Below are positions 21,627-29,764 of a stretch of DNA of 38,031 bases, piece after piece (within the stretch, counting starts at the first letter, position 1; each line of letters starts with the position of its first letter). The stretch comes from Actinomycetes bacterium (GTDB lineage Bacteria > Actinomycetota > Acidimicrobiia > Acidimicrobiales > Aldehydirespiratoraceae): NCBI GenBank assembly GCA_024276495.1, contig JAJRXC010000011.1, forward strand, positions 1-38,031, given 5' to 3'. The notes beneath the pieces were generated by a model, which searched no databases, was not told the DNA's origin, and was given only the letters and a program-made list of their open reading frames with translations. The position numbers were made by a program, and so were the translations under genes.

Positions 21627-23168
21627 TCAGGCGAAGCGGTCCCTGAGGTCGCGTTTTCGGACCTTGCCGGCAGGGTTGCGAGGCAGGGAATCCACCAACT
21701 CGACCTGTTCGGGCACGGCCTGGGTGCGCACTCCGTTGCCTCGGAGGAACGCGGCGACCGATTCGACGTCGACGGCGCCGGACGACCCGCCGGGCACGAT
21801 GACCGCGCACACTCGTTCGCCGGTCCGTTCGTCGGGGAGTCCGATGACGGCCACGTCGGCGATGTCGGGATGGCCGAAGAGTTGGTCCTCGACCTCCTTC
21901 GCGGAGACGTTCTCTCCGTTGCGGATGATGACGTCCTTCAACCGGCCGGTGATGACGACATAGCCGTCGGCATCGATCACACCGAGATCGCCGGTGCGGA
22001 AGTACCCGTGCTCGTCGAAGGCGTCGGCATCGAGCGCCGCGTCGACGTACCCCACCATCACCTGCGGGCCCTTGGCCCGGAGCTCACCCTCTTCCCCCGG
22101 TCCACACACCCGACCGTCGTCGGCCACCGCGATCAGATCGACCCCCGGCATCGCTCGCCCTTCGCTGGTCGCCAGCTTCTCGTCGGGGTCGTGCACGTCG
22201 CCGTTGGTGAGGACCGGCGCCTCGGTCAGGCCCCAGCCAGACGCGACACCCACGCCACCGAGCTCGGCGACGACTCGGCTATGGATCGCCGGTGGGATCG
22301 GCGCCCCACCTCCGGGACACACCTTGAGATCGGGGAACAACGGCACGTCGGTCTCCGCCTGCGCAGCGAGATACATCAGGTAGAAGGGCGTGCCGGTCCC
22401 CGCATGGGTACAGCCCTGCTCGGAGAGAAACCTCACCGTGGCGGCCGGGTCGACGGTGTCGTCGAGGAGATGGGTGCACCCGGTCTGCAGCGCCATGAAG
22501 AGAAGGCCGATCCCGCCGATGTGCGGGAACGGGAAGACGAGCGCGTAGCGGTCGCCGGCCTGCACGTCGAGCCGTTGCCCCATGGCCCACGGAAACGCCC
22601 CGACCGTACGGTCGGTGTGGCGGGCCCCCTTCGGGTCGGCCGTGGTCCCCGACGTGTAGGTGATCCAGCGAACGTCGTCGGGGCGGCTCGGGGCCGGCTC
22701 TCCGAGCATCGACGGGTCGCCAGTCGGGAAGTTTCCAGGGGCGACGACCAGATGGCGGAGCCCGACCGCGGCCCCGACCCGCTCCCCCATCGCCGCGAAG
22801 TCGTGGCCGGCGAACTCGCCCGGGGTGATCAGGAATCGGGCGTCGGTCTGTCGACAGCAAAATCCGACCTCGCGGTCTCGGTAGATCGTGATGATCGGAT
22901 TCTGCACCGCACCGATGCGGGCCAACGCCGCAGCCAACACGACGGTGTCGACCCACGTCGGCAGGATCCACGACACCACATCTCCGGCCGCCACTCCGAG
23001 GTCGACGAGACCGGCCGCCATCGTCTCGGCCCGGTCGCGATACTGCGCGAACGTCGCGTCGTCGCCCTGCCGGGACCGCAGCATCGGCGCGCCGGGCCAA
23101 GTCGCCGCGGCGTGCTCGGTGAGGCCCCAGAGCCCGTGGGGCCGACCGTTCGCGCCACCACCCGTCAC
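21627..23168 (-). CDS. AMP-dependent acyl-CoA synthetase/ligase
   Basis: 513-aa ANL-superfamily ligase. Motifs: WITYTSGTTADPKGARHTDRT (P-loop A3), GWGLTEAPVLTNGD (A5), GYFRTGDLGVIDADGYVVITGRLKD (A7), VIIRNGENVSAKEVE (A8) and the catalytic lysine in LPRNPAGKVRKRDLR. It activates an unidentified acid. The GTG at 23168 overlaps the upstream DUF1214 gene's TGA (GTGA, 23165-23168); the frame upstream of it is a shadow. The protein begins MTGGGANGRPHGLWGLTEHAAATWPG, matching cyclohexanecarboxylate/short-chain ligase-like relatives. It lies downstream of paired acyl-CoA dehydrogenases on the same strand, consistent with beta-oxidation of an unusual side chain. Confidence 0.88.
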   Translation of the reverse strand: MTGGGANGRPHGLWGLTEHAAATWPGAPMLRSRQGDDATFAQYRDRAETMAAGLVDLGVAAGDVVSWILPTWVDTVVLAAALARIGAVQNPIITIYRDREVGFCCRQTDARFLITPGEFAGHDFAAMGERVGAAVGLRHLVVAPGNFPTGDPSMLGEPAPSRPDDVRWITYTSGTTADPKGARHTDRTVGAFPWAMGQRLDVQAGDRYALVFPFPHIGGIGLLFMALQTGCTHLLDDTVDPAATVRFLSEQGCTHAGTGTPFYLMYLAAQAETDVPLFPDLKVCPGGGAPIPPAIHSRVVAELGGVGVASGWGLTEAPVLTNGDVHDPDEKLATSEGRAMPGVDLIAVADDGRVCGPGEEGELRAKGPQVMVGYVDAALDADAFDEHGYFRTGDLGVIDADGYVVITGRLKDVIIRNGENVSAKEVEDQLFGHPDIADVAVIGLPDERTGERVCAVIVPGGSSGAVDVESVAAFLRGNGVRTQAVPEQVELVDSLPRNPAGKVRKRDLRDRFA

Positions 23169-24289
23169 AGGCGGACGACCTCGCTGGTGGGTTGGACGGG
23201 ATCGTCGTCGGGGAGCAGGAACCGCCAGAACACCGACCCCCGCCGGTGCGAGTCGGTGTCGAGCCAGTTGGGGTGGCCCGGGTCCGTGGCCGATACCCAG
23301 ATCTCGAAGGTGCCGTCGTCTTCCCGTTGGATCTGCGCGCCGTTGAGCGACGACCGGCGACCGCGGTACTCGAGGGTCTGCATCTGGGCGTTCCACAGCA
23401 TCACGTTGACGAATCGACTGGGCGGGATCGTCCCCCGCATCACGAGCGCTTCGTCGGGCGCGAGGTCCCATCGTCCCATCGCGTAGTGGATGTCGGCCGC
23501 CCCGGGGACGGGGAGGCCCGAGTCGCGAAAGCTGAAGGGAGTCGGGATCACGTTGGCCTCGTCCGCGACGAACGGCACACCGCTCTGGCCACCGAACACG
23601 CCCTGGCCGAGCGTGACCTGGCGCAGGAACCCGATGCCTTCGGTCATCCGGTCGGCCAGGAACTCGTCGGTGAGCGTCGGAGGCGGCGTGTCGACGTCGA
23701 GGCACTCGATGTCGATCTCGACATGGACCCCACTGTCGTTCTGGGCGGACGTCGCCAACTCGAAGTAGCTGCGCACGATGATATTGATCGTGTCGGGCGG
23801 GAGCCCGATCCAATCGCCGCCGTCGGCATCGGCCTCATCGGTACTGATCGTCAACGAGTAGCAGCCCTCGCCATCGAGCGTGAGCGCACCATCGTTGAGG
23901 TCGCCTCGGAGCGGGCCGGCCATGCCACCGTCGTCGGCGGCCGCATGCAGGGTGAACGACGTGTAGCACTCTCGCCCGATCCGCCCCGTCACCCGATAGG
24001 CGTGCGACCCGTCGATGCGGGCGAAGTGGTAGATCGCGTCGGGATTGTCGCCTTGGAGCTTGCGGCCCGGGTCCACGATGGACACGAACCGGGGATGTTC
24101 GGGCCGGGCCTCCCAGTACAGCTCCGACATCGCCGACAGCATCTGGCCGACGTAGCGAAATGCCTCCACCTGCTCGACCGGCTCGGTCCACCGGGCCGCG
24201 TCGAGCGCGTAGCCGTCGCGTATCTCGGTGAGGGCCGCGATGAGATCGTCGAACGCCGCCGTGGCGAGAGGAGCAGGATTGTCGGACAT
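23165..24289 (-). CDS. DUF1214 domain-containing protein
   Basis: 374-aa protein with a C-terminal DUF1214 domain: DIHYAMGRWDLAPDEALVMRGTIPPSRFVNVMLWNAQMQTLEYR, SLNGAQ, and DGTFEIWVSATDPGHPNWLDT are its recognised strands. The N-terminal half (FRYVGQMLSAMSELYWEARPEHPRFV and YHFARIDGSHAYRVTGRIGRECYTSF) is the partner region common in actinobacterial members. No signal peptide. DUF1214 proteins have no established activity but recur beside CoA ligases and lipid or steroid degradation genes. The stop overlaps the GTG of the CoA ligase, so the two are cotranslated. A weak AAGATT hexamer lies 5 nt before the ATG. Confidence 0.82.
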   Translation of the reverse strand: MSDNPAPLATAAFDDLIAALTEIRDGYALDAARWTEPVEQVEAFRYVGQMLSAMSELYWEARPEHPRFVSIVDPGRKLQGDNPDAIYHFARIDGSHAYRVTGRIGRECYTSFTLHAAADDGGMAGPLRGDLNDGALTLDGEGCYSLTISTDEADADGGDWIGLPPDTINIIVRSYFELATSAQNDSGVHVEIDIECLDVDTPPPTLTDEFLADRMTEGIGFLRQVTLGQGVFGGQSGVPFVADEANVIPTPFSFRDSGLPVPGAADIHYAMGRWDLAPDEALVMRGTIPPSRFVNVMLWNAQMQTLEYRGRRSSLNGAQIQREDDGTFEIWVSATDPGHPNWLDTDSHRRGSVFWRFLLPDDDPVQPTSEVVRL

Positions 24290-24381
24290 CGCCGAATCTT
24301 GTCACGCGACGACCGACGACTCCGAACAGGCGCCCCCGGGGTTCGGCCGGCCCGGATCGTCGAATGTTTCCGAAGCTCGAC

Positions 24382-25002
24382 TCAGCCGACCGATTCGATC
24401 CAGTCGAGGGCTTCGCGATACCCGCGGGCCACCGGCAGCTCGGGGTACCTCTCGGGAAGGCCGTCGGGGGGATGGATGAAGCTCGCCGCGTCGGCAGCCT
24501 GCAGCATGGCCACGTCGTTGTGGGAGTCGCCCATCGCGGTCACGTGGAAGTTGAGCGCCTGGTATAGCTCGACCGTGCGTCGCTTCTGCTCGTCGACCCG
24601 CGGCGAGAACGAGACGACGCGGTCGCCCTCCACATGAAGCCGGTGACAAAGCAGATGGGGCCGGCCGAGCTGATCCATGAACGGACCGGCGAACTGCTCG
24701 AACGTGTCGGACAGCAGCACCACCTGATGACGCCCCCGCAGCTCGTCGAGAAACTCGCGGGCACCGTCGAGCACGTCGAGCGTGGCGATCACCGACTGGA
24801 TCGTCGACAGGCCGATTCGGTGCTCGTCGAGGATCGCGATGCGGTAGTCCATCAACGCCTGGTAGTCGGGCTCGTCGCGAGTGGTCCGCCGAAGGGCGTC
24901 GACACCGGTGTGATCGGCGACCGCGATCCAGACCTCGGGGGTGACCACACCCTCCATGTCGAGTGTGATGACCCGTTGCATGCCGCTCATCATGTCGGTC
25001 AT
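24382..25002 (-). CDS. thrH: ThrH-like HAD phosphatase (phosphoserine phosphatase/homoserine phosphotransferase)
   Basis: 206-aa HAD-superfamily protein matching Pseudomonas ThrH nearly end to end. Seen: nucleophile D15 in TLDMEGVVTPEVWIAVA (the ThrH-typical DxEG instead of DxDG), ALRRTTRDEPDYQALMDYRI, motif II VVLLSDTFEQFAGPFMDQLG, LLCHRLHVEG, and motif IV AMGDSHNDVAMLQAADA. ThrH dephosphorylates phosphoserine and can transfer phosphate to homoserine. The start ATG (25002) overlaps the stop of the upstream acyl-CoA dehydrogenase (ATGA), so it is coexpressed with fatty-acid oxidation genes rather than serine or threonine genes. Further ATG codons follow at residues 4, 5 and 8; the natural start may be one of these. 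Confidence 0.85.
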   Translation of the reverse strand: MTDMMSGMQRVITLDMEGVVTPEVWIAVADHTGVDALRRTTRDEPDYQALMDYRIAILDEHRIGLSTIQSVIATLDVLDGAREFLDELRGRHQVVLLSDTFEQFAGPFMDQLGRPHLLCHRLHVEGDRVVSFSPRVDEQKRRTVELYQALNFHVTAMGDSHNDVAMLQAADAASFIHPPDGLPERYPELPVARGYREALDWIESVG

Positions 25003-25964
25003 TGCACCAGACCGGCGGCGAGTTCTTCGGCATGCTCGTCACCGTCACCGAATGCATGGTCCAGCACCCAGGCCCGTTTGAGGTAGAGGTGGGCGTCGAT
25101 CTCCCACGTGTACCCCATGCCGCCGTGGACCTGAACACAGTCCTTTCCGCAGGCGGCGGCCGCGTGGGAGGCGAGGAGCTTGGCGACCGAAACGGCGCGT
25201 TCAGGAGCGTCGACCCCGAAGCCGTCGACGGTCACACCGGCCGCGTACACCGCGGCCCGCAACACCTCGACCCGGGTGATCATGTCGGCACAACGGTGCT
25301 TGACGGCCTGGAAGGCACCGATCGGCCTGCCGAACTGCTCACGCTCCTTGGCGTACGACACCGCCAGGTCGGTCGCGCCGATCGCGATGCCGAGTTGGAG
25401 CGCCGACGTCAGCAGCGCGCCGCGCAGCCGCCAACGAGCCGCGTCGGCCGCACCACCGATCCGCGCACCCTGGGGCAGCGACTCGACCCGGCTGACCGGG
25501 GTCAACGGGTCGAGCGGTTGGGCCGCCGGCGCACCGCGCAACTCCCCCGCACCGACCGACCACAGGCCGTCGGCATCGGAGATCACGAGCACGTCGATCC
25601 ACGACAGATGCTCGACGAGGACCGGCCCGTCACGGCGTTCGATCGCGCCGACGACGACCGTTCCGGACGCTGCACCATCGAGCCGCCCGGCGGCGAGGGT
25701 GTTCGCCACGAGCGGGCCGGGAACGATGAAACGCCCGAGCTGCTCGAACACGACGACGGCCTCGGCCCAACCCAACCCGACTCCACCCTCGGACTCGGGA
25801 ACGCACAGCGAGAACACCCCGGTGTTGGCCAGCTCGCGCCATCGGCCGGGATCGAGACCGGTCTCTCCCATCGCCCGGACCGTGTCGATGTCGAAGCGAC
25901 CCTCGCAGAGGGCGGCGACACCCTCGGCCAGCGCCTCCTGGTCCTCCGAGAGCTCGAAGTCCAT
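24999..25964 (-). CDS. Acyl-CoA dehydrogenase, short subunit (FadE-like)
   Basis: 321-aa flavoprotein-type acyl-CoA dehydrogenase subunit, shorter than the usual 380-400 aa. MDFELSEDQEALAEGV opens the N-terminal helical domain; the middle beta-domain is reduced (VGAIERRDGPVLVEHL to ARIGGAADAARW); the C-terminal helical domain has YAKEREQFGRPIGAFQAVKHRCADM and QVHGGMGYTWEIDAHLYLKRAW. Such short subunits pair with a full-length neighbour in the alpha2beta2 enzymes of actinobacterial steroid catabolism (ChsE1-ChsE2 type). The Glu of GYTWE is the candidate catalytic base by analogy. One base separates it from the partner gene upstream. Confidence 0.88.
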   Translation of the reverse strand: MDFELSEDQEALAEGVAALCEGRFDIDTVRAMGETGLDPGRWRELANTGVFSLCVPESEGGVGLGWAEAVVVFEQLGRFIVPGPLVANTLAAGRLDGAASGTVVVGAIERRDGPVLVEHLSWIDVLVISDADGLWSVGAGELRGAPAAQPLDPLTPVSRVESLPQGARIGGAADAARWRLRGALLTSALQLGIAIGATDLAVSYAKEREQFGRPIGAFQAVKHRCADMITRVEVLRAAVYAAGVTVDGFGVDAPERAVSVAKLLASHAAAACGKDCVQVHGGMGYTWEIDAHLYLKRAWVLDHAFGDGDEHAEELAAGLVQ

Positions 25965-25965
25965 C

Positions 25966-27156
25966 TCAGCGGTCCTTCGGGAGCCCGAGCAGCCGCTCGC
26001 CCACGATGTTGCGTTGGATCTCTGAGGTTCCGGCCGCGATGGTGAGCGTCAACGTGTAGATCCGCTGACCCACATGATCGAGCTCGGACAAGTCGAGCGT
26101 CTCCCCGATGGCGAGCCCGGCCCGGCTGAGAACGCGTTCGGCCAGGTCCGCCATGCGCGTGCGCACGTCGGAGTAGGCGAGCTTGAACACCGAACCGCCG
26201 GGACCGACCATGCCCGTGCGCTGGGCCTGACTCACGTTGCGTTTGGTGAGCGACCACAGTGCGTCGAGCTCGGCATCGAGACGACCGAGTTCGCGGCGGA
26301 TGCCCATGTCGTCCCACGCGGTGCCGGACCGACGGGTCACCTTGCGGGCGACCTGCGCGAGGTCCGCGAGCAGCCGCTGCGAGGAGATGATCTCGCTGAT
26401 GAACGCCGTGCCCCGCTCGAAGGCGAACGTCACCATCGTCACCCGCCAGCCGTCGTTCTCGGCGCCGACCCGGTTCGCTTTCGGGATGCGCACCTCGTCG
26501 AGGAACATCTCGGCGAACTCGCCGGAACCGAGGGCGGTGTCAATCGGCCGGATCTCGATTCCCGGCAGGTCCATCGGCATGATCAACCACGTGATGCCCC
26601 GATGTTTCGGGGCGTCCGGATCGGTACGGACGATCAGCTCGCAATAGTCGGCGACCTGGGCGAACGACGTCCAGATCTTCTGGCCGGTCACGACATAGTC
26701 TTCACCGTCGTCGATCGCCCGCGTCGACAACGAGGCAAGGTCCGAACCGGACCCCGGCTCGGAGAACCCCTGACACCAGACGTGCTCGCCTCTCAGGATC
26801 GGCGCGAGATGGGCGGCCCGCTGCTCATCGTTCGCCTCCGCGATCAATGTCGGACCGGCGTGGAGCTGGCCGACGAAGTTGACCCCGACATAGGGCGCGC
26901 CGGCTCGCTCCGTCTCTTCGAGGAAGATCAGGTGTTCAGTGGGGGTCGAGCCCCGACCGCCGAACTCGGCCGGCCAGTGGATGCCCGCGTAGCCGGCCTC
27001 GTACAAGAGCCGTTGCCAGTCGGTGTCGTAGGCCCGGCGGGCCTTCAGGTCCGTGTGGTCCGATGGCACCGGGGGAACGTTCGGGAGAACGTCGCCGAGC
27101 CACGCCCGCAACTCGTCGCGAAAGTGCCCCTCTTGCTCCGTGTAGCGCAGGTCCAT
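25966..27156 (-). CDS. Acyl-CoA dehydrogenase, long subunit (FadE-like)
   Basis: 396-aa acyl-CoA dehydrogenase. Seen: MDLRYTEQEGHFRDELRAWL (N-terminal helix), WPAEFGGRGSTPTEHLIFLEE, WCQGFSEPGSGSDLASLSTRA and VVTGQKIWTSFAQVADY (FAD and substrate loops of the beta-domain), FAFERGTAFI, and the C-terminal IAAGTSEIQRNIVGERLLGLP. In medium-chain dehydrogenase the residue pair before GTS is YE with the catalytic Glu; here it is AA, so this chain lacks that base and probably relies on the short partner encoded 1 nt downstream. The role is alpha,beta-dehydrogenation of an acyl-CoA, perhaps a steroid side chain. TAACAT lies 9 nt before the ATG. Confidence 0.92.
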   Translation of the reverse strand: MDLRYTEQEGHFRDELRAWLGDVLPNVPPVPSDHTDLKARRAYDTDWQRLLYEAGYAGIHWPAEFGGRGSTPTEHLIFLEETERAGAPYVGVNFVGQLHAGPTLIAEANDEQRAAHLAPILRGEHVWCQGFSEPGSGSDLASLSTRAIDDGEDYVVTGQKIWTSFAQVADYCELIVRTDPDAPKHRGITWLIMPMDLPGIEIRPIDTALGSGEFAEMFLDEVRIPKANRVGAENDGWRVTMVTFAFERGTAFISEIISSQRLLADLAQVARKVTRRSGTAWDDMGIRRELGRLDAELDALWSLTKRNVSQAQRTGMVGPGGSVFKLAYSDVRTRMADLAERVLSRAGLAIGETLDLSELDHVGQRIYTLTLTIAAGTSEIQRNIVGERLLGLPKDR

Positions 27157-27165
27157 CGGGCGCCG

Positions 27166-27171
27166 ATGTTA
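27166..27171 (-). promoter_or_regulatory. -10 hexamer of the acyl-CoA dehydrogenase unit
   Basis: TAACAT on the minus strand with a 9-nt spacer before the ATG at 27156. The rest of the 27157-27393 divergent gap shows no further feature apart from the opposite -10 at 27381. Confidence 0.4.
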
Positions 27172-27380
27172 GGCCGGGCGGAACCGACCCACTACAGCCG
27201 GGTGCCGGCCGGATCGTCCGTCACTGCGGGTTCACGACCGTCACCGGAGTGGCGGAGTTGAGATCGGCCCCGTTGCCGAGCTGATCGGGTGAAGCTCGCG
27301 CGAGGAGTTCGGATCGCAGATGGACGACCCTCCGGCCGATTCGCGCCGTTCGACAAAACGACAGCAGAAGCGGCGACCGC

Positions 27381-27386
27381 TAGCTT
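27381..27386 (+). promoter_or_regulatory. -10 hexamer of the phosphotransferase gene
   Basis: TAGCTT with a 7-nt spacer before the ATG at 27394. It supports that start over the in-frame ATG or GTG-like codons upstream. Confidence 0.5.
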
Positions 27387-27393
27387 CGCCCGA

Positions 27394-28527
27394 ATGACCG
27401 ACAGTGAGGACCTGTCCCAATCCCCCACCCGCTCGAGTCGTGACCGCCGCGAGCTGCGGGATCGACTTCACGGCTGGCTCACCGATCGGCTGCCCGACGA
27501 CGCCGAGCCGGCCCTGGGCGACGTCACCAGCCCCGACGGAAGCGGCATGTCCAGCGAGACCCTGCTGTTCGACGCGAGCTGGAACGACGACTCGGGCCGC
27601 ACCGAACACGCCCTCGTCGCCCGAGTCGAACCCGATCTCGCCGACGTTCCCGTGTTCCCCACCTACGACCTCGAGCTCCAGTACCGCGTGATGGAGCTCG
27701 TCGGTGCCAACAGCTCGGTGCCGGTTCCGACCACCCGTTGGTACGAGCCCGACCCCGAGCCGTTGGGCGCACCGTTCTTCGTGATGGACCAGATCCACGG
27801 CCGGGTGCCGAGCGACATCCCGCCCTACGTGATGGAGGGCTGGCTGCTGTCGGCTTCCCCAGCCGAGCAGCGGACCCTGCAGGACGCCAGCGTCGGTGTG
27901 TTGGCCGAACTGCACGGCATCGATCCCACCGGGCTCGACACGTCGTTCCTGGGTGCCGCGCCCGACGGCACGTCCCCGCTCGCCCACCATGTCGAGCAGC
28001 AGCGCGCCTACTACGACTGGGTCCGCGGCGATCGACGCCATCCGATCATCGAGACGACATTCGAGTGGCTCGACGAGAACTGGCCGGCCGACGAGGGCCC
28101 GACGGTGATCAGCTGGGGCGACAGTCGGATCGGCAACGTGATGTACGCCGCCGACGGATTCACGCTGGTGGCCGTGCTCGACTGGGAGATGGCCGCGCTC
28201 GCACCACAGGAGATGGACATCGGCTGGATGATCTTCATGCACACCTTCTTCCAGGAGATCGCGACCGTGCTCGAACTGCCGGGACTCCCGGGGTTCATGT
28301 GCCGTGACGACGTCATCGACACCTACGAGACACGCTCCGGTCGCCCGGTGCAGAACCTCGAGTGGTTCGAGACCTACGCGGCCCTGCGCCACGGCATCAT
28401 CATGACGAGGGTGACCGATCGATCCGTGCACTTCGGCGAATCCGAGTGGCCCGACGACATCGACTCCGTCATCCCCCACCGTCACGTCCTCGACCAGATG
28501 CTCGCCGGCACCTGGTGGACGAAGTGA
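27394..28527 (+). CDS. APH-family phosphotransferase (ACAD10/11-like kinase)
   Basis: 377-aa protein-kinase-like phosphotransferase of the aminoglycoside phosphotransferase family, close to the kinase part of ACAD10/11 proteins that phosphorylate hydroxy-acyl-CoAs. Seen: an N-lobe with GSGMSSETLLFDASW (nucleotide loop) and HALVARVEP (lysine replaced by Arg), PFFVMDQIHGRVPSD (hinge), VLAELHGIDPTGLD, the catalytic loop variant VISWGDSRIGNVMY (HGDxxxxN-like with Ser-Trp-Gly-Asp) and VAVLDWEMAALAPQEMDIGWM (DFG-like metal-binding Asp). The ATG at 27394 is chosen from the -10 hexamer; the 35 upstream in-frame codons (from 27289) look non-coding. It is followed 10 nt later by an unknown protein on the same strand. 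Confidence 0.85.
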   Translation: MTDSEDLSQSPTRSSRDRRELRDRLHGWLTDRLPDDAEPALGDVTSPDGSGMSSETLLFDASWNDDSGRTEHALVARVEPDLADVPVFPTYDLELQYRVMELVGANSSVPVPTTRWYEPDPEPLGAPFFVMDQIHGRVPSDIPPYVMEGWLLSASPAEQRTLQDASVGVLAELHGIDPTGLDTSFLGAAPDGTSPLAHHVEQQRAYYDWVRGDRRHPIIETTFEWLDENWPADEGPTVISWGDSRIGNVMYAADGFTLVAVLDWEMAALAPQEMDIGWMIFMHTFFQEIATVLELPGLPGFMCRDDVIDTYETRSGRPVQNLEWFETYAALRHGIIMTRVTDRSVHFGESEWPDDIDSVIPHRHVLDQMLAGTWWTK

Positions 28528-28537
28528 GCCGGCCCCG

Positions 28538-29695
28538 ATGACGAATCCGATCGGGCCGATCCTGGCCGAGGACGAAGGCTTCACCCATCAGATCACCGAG
28601 ACGTTCGCCAATGTCGGGTCGAGCGACCCGTCGTGGACGGAGAAGGTCTGTGCGATGGCAATGGCCCGCGACGGGAGCCTCCAGATCGGGTTCGGCCTCG
28701 GGAAGTACACGAATCGAAACGTGATGGACGGTTACGGCGCGGTCAGCCGAGGCATCGAGCAGTTCACCGTCCGGGCCAGCCGGGTGTTGGCCCCGGACCC
28801 CACGACCACCAGGATCGGTCCGCTGCACTACGAGGTCATCGAGCCGCTGCGCCGCGTACGTTTTTGGCTCGAGGCCAACGACACCCAGCCGATCGCGTTC
28901 GACTGGCTCTTCGAGGCCGTCGTCCCGCCCTTCGAGGAGGAACGTTCGCACCGTCGCCGTGACTACCGACTGGCCACCGATCTGGTGCGCTACCACCAGA
29001 CCGGCGTGTGTTCGGGTTGGATCGAGGTCGACGGTGACCGAACCGAGATGACCCCCGACGGCTGGGTCAGTACCCGCGATCATTCGTGGGGTGTGCGCTA
29101 CGACGTCGGCACGCCGCCGACCGACACGCAGTCGAGCGAGGGGATTCCGGACGGCGCCGGTTTCCAGATGATCTGGTGCCCGGTGCTCATGCAACGCGTC
29201 GACGGGTCGTACTACGCGCTGCATCTCCACTACGTCTGGCACGCGCTGGGCGATCACGGTCAGAAGATGGTCACCGCCCGCGTCGAGCACGTCGACGGCT
29301 CGAGCGACCAGATCGTCGACATCGTCCCTCATCTCCGCTTCGATCCCGACAATCGTCGTCTCCTCGGCGGTGAGCTCGACTGTCGCATGGCAGACGGATC
29401 CGAACGGCCGCTCACGATCGAGGTGCTGGGCGACACCGGGGTGCAACTGGGGGCCGGGCTCTATTTCGGTCTCGACGGTCACCACCACGGTGAATGGCGC
29501 GGCGACCTCCACGTCGACGGCGAACACATCGCCGACTGCTCCACCCCCGAGCAGGCCCGTCGGCTCCACCAGATCCGCGACACCACGGTTCGCGTGCTCG
29601 ACCCCGTCGGCGGCGCCGAGGGCTGGGGCAACTGCCAACCCATCGCGGCCGGCCCCTGGCCCGATCTCGGCCTCGGAAACGAGAGCTGGATGTAG
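28538..29695 (+). CDS. Unknown 385-aa protein, possible CrtC/AttH-like fold
   Basis: Cytosolic protein without signal peptide or membrane helix. The pattern of paired beta-strands and Trp/Asp-rich turns (EKVCAMAMARDGSLQIGFGLGKY, EPLRRVRFWLEAN, IAFDWLFEAVVPPFEE, GWVSTRDHSWGVRYDVG, LHLHYVWHAL) resembles hydroxyneurosporene-synthase/AttH lipocalin-like domains, including the TRDHSWGVR signature-like turn. The function cannot be assigned; the immediately preceding phosphotransferase (10 nt gap) is a likely functional partner, since such pairs recur in actinobacteria with lipid catabolism genes (from general familiarity, not verified here). It ends 4 nt before a strong palindrome that can terminate transcription. 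Confidence 0.75.
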   Translation: MTNPIGPILAEDEGFTHQITETFANVGSSDPSWTEKVCAMAMARDGSLQIGFGLGKYTNRNVMDGYGAVSRGIEQFTVRASRVLAPDPTTTRIGPLHYEVIEPLRRVRFWLEANDTQPIAFDWLFEAVVPPFEEERSHRRRDYRLATDLVRYHQTGVCSGWIEVDGDRTEMTPDGWVSTRDHSWGVRYDVGTPPTDTQSSEGIPDGAGFQMIWCPVLMQRVDGSYYALHLHYVWHALGDHGQKMVTARVEHVDGSSDQIVDIVPHLRFDPDNRRLLGGELDCRMADGSERPLTIEVLGDTGVQLGAGLYFGLDGHHHGEWRGDLHVDGEHIADCSTPEQARRLHQIRDTTVRVLDPVGGAEGWGNCQPIAAGPWPDLGLGNESWM

Positions 29696-29696
29696 A

Positions 29697-29761
29697 GATC
29701 CCTGGTTTTCTGACATCTCCGGACCGTCATGCGGTCCGGAGATGTCAGAAAACCAGGGATC
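29697..29761. terminator. 30-bp perfect palindrome, copy B, between convergent genes
   Basis: Arms of 30 bp (29697-29726 and 29732-29761) pair perfectly around the loop TCATG. It sits between convergent genes ending at 29695 and 29765, so it is well placed as a bidirectional terminator, although no T-run follows. It shares its core with the palindrome at 19657-19715 in flipped orientation. Confidence 0.75.
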
Positions 29762-29764
29762 GGT

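Noticed and set aside
27289-27393. N-terminal extension of the phosphotransferase from 27289
   Set aside because: The residues look non-coding and the -10 hexamer TAGCTT lies within it, 7 nt before ATG 27394.
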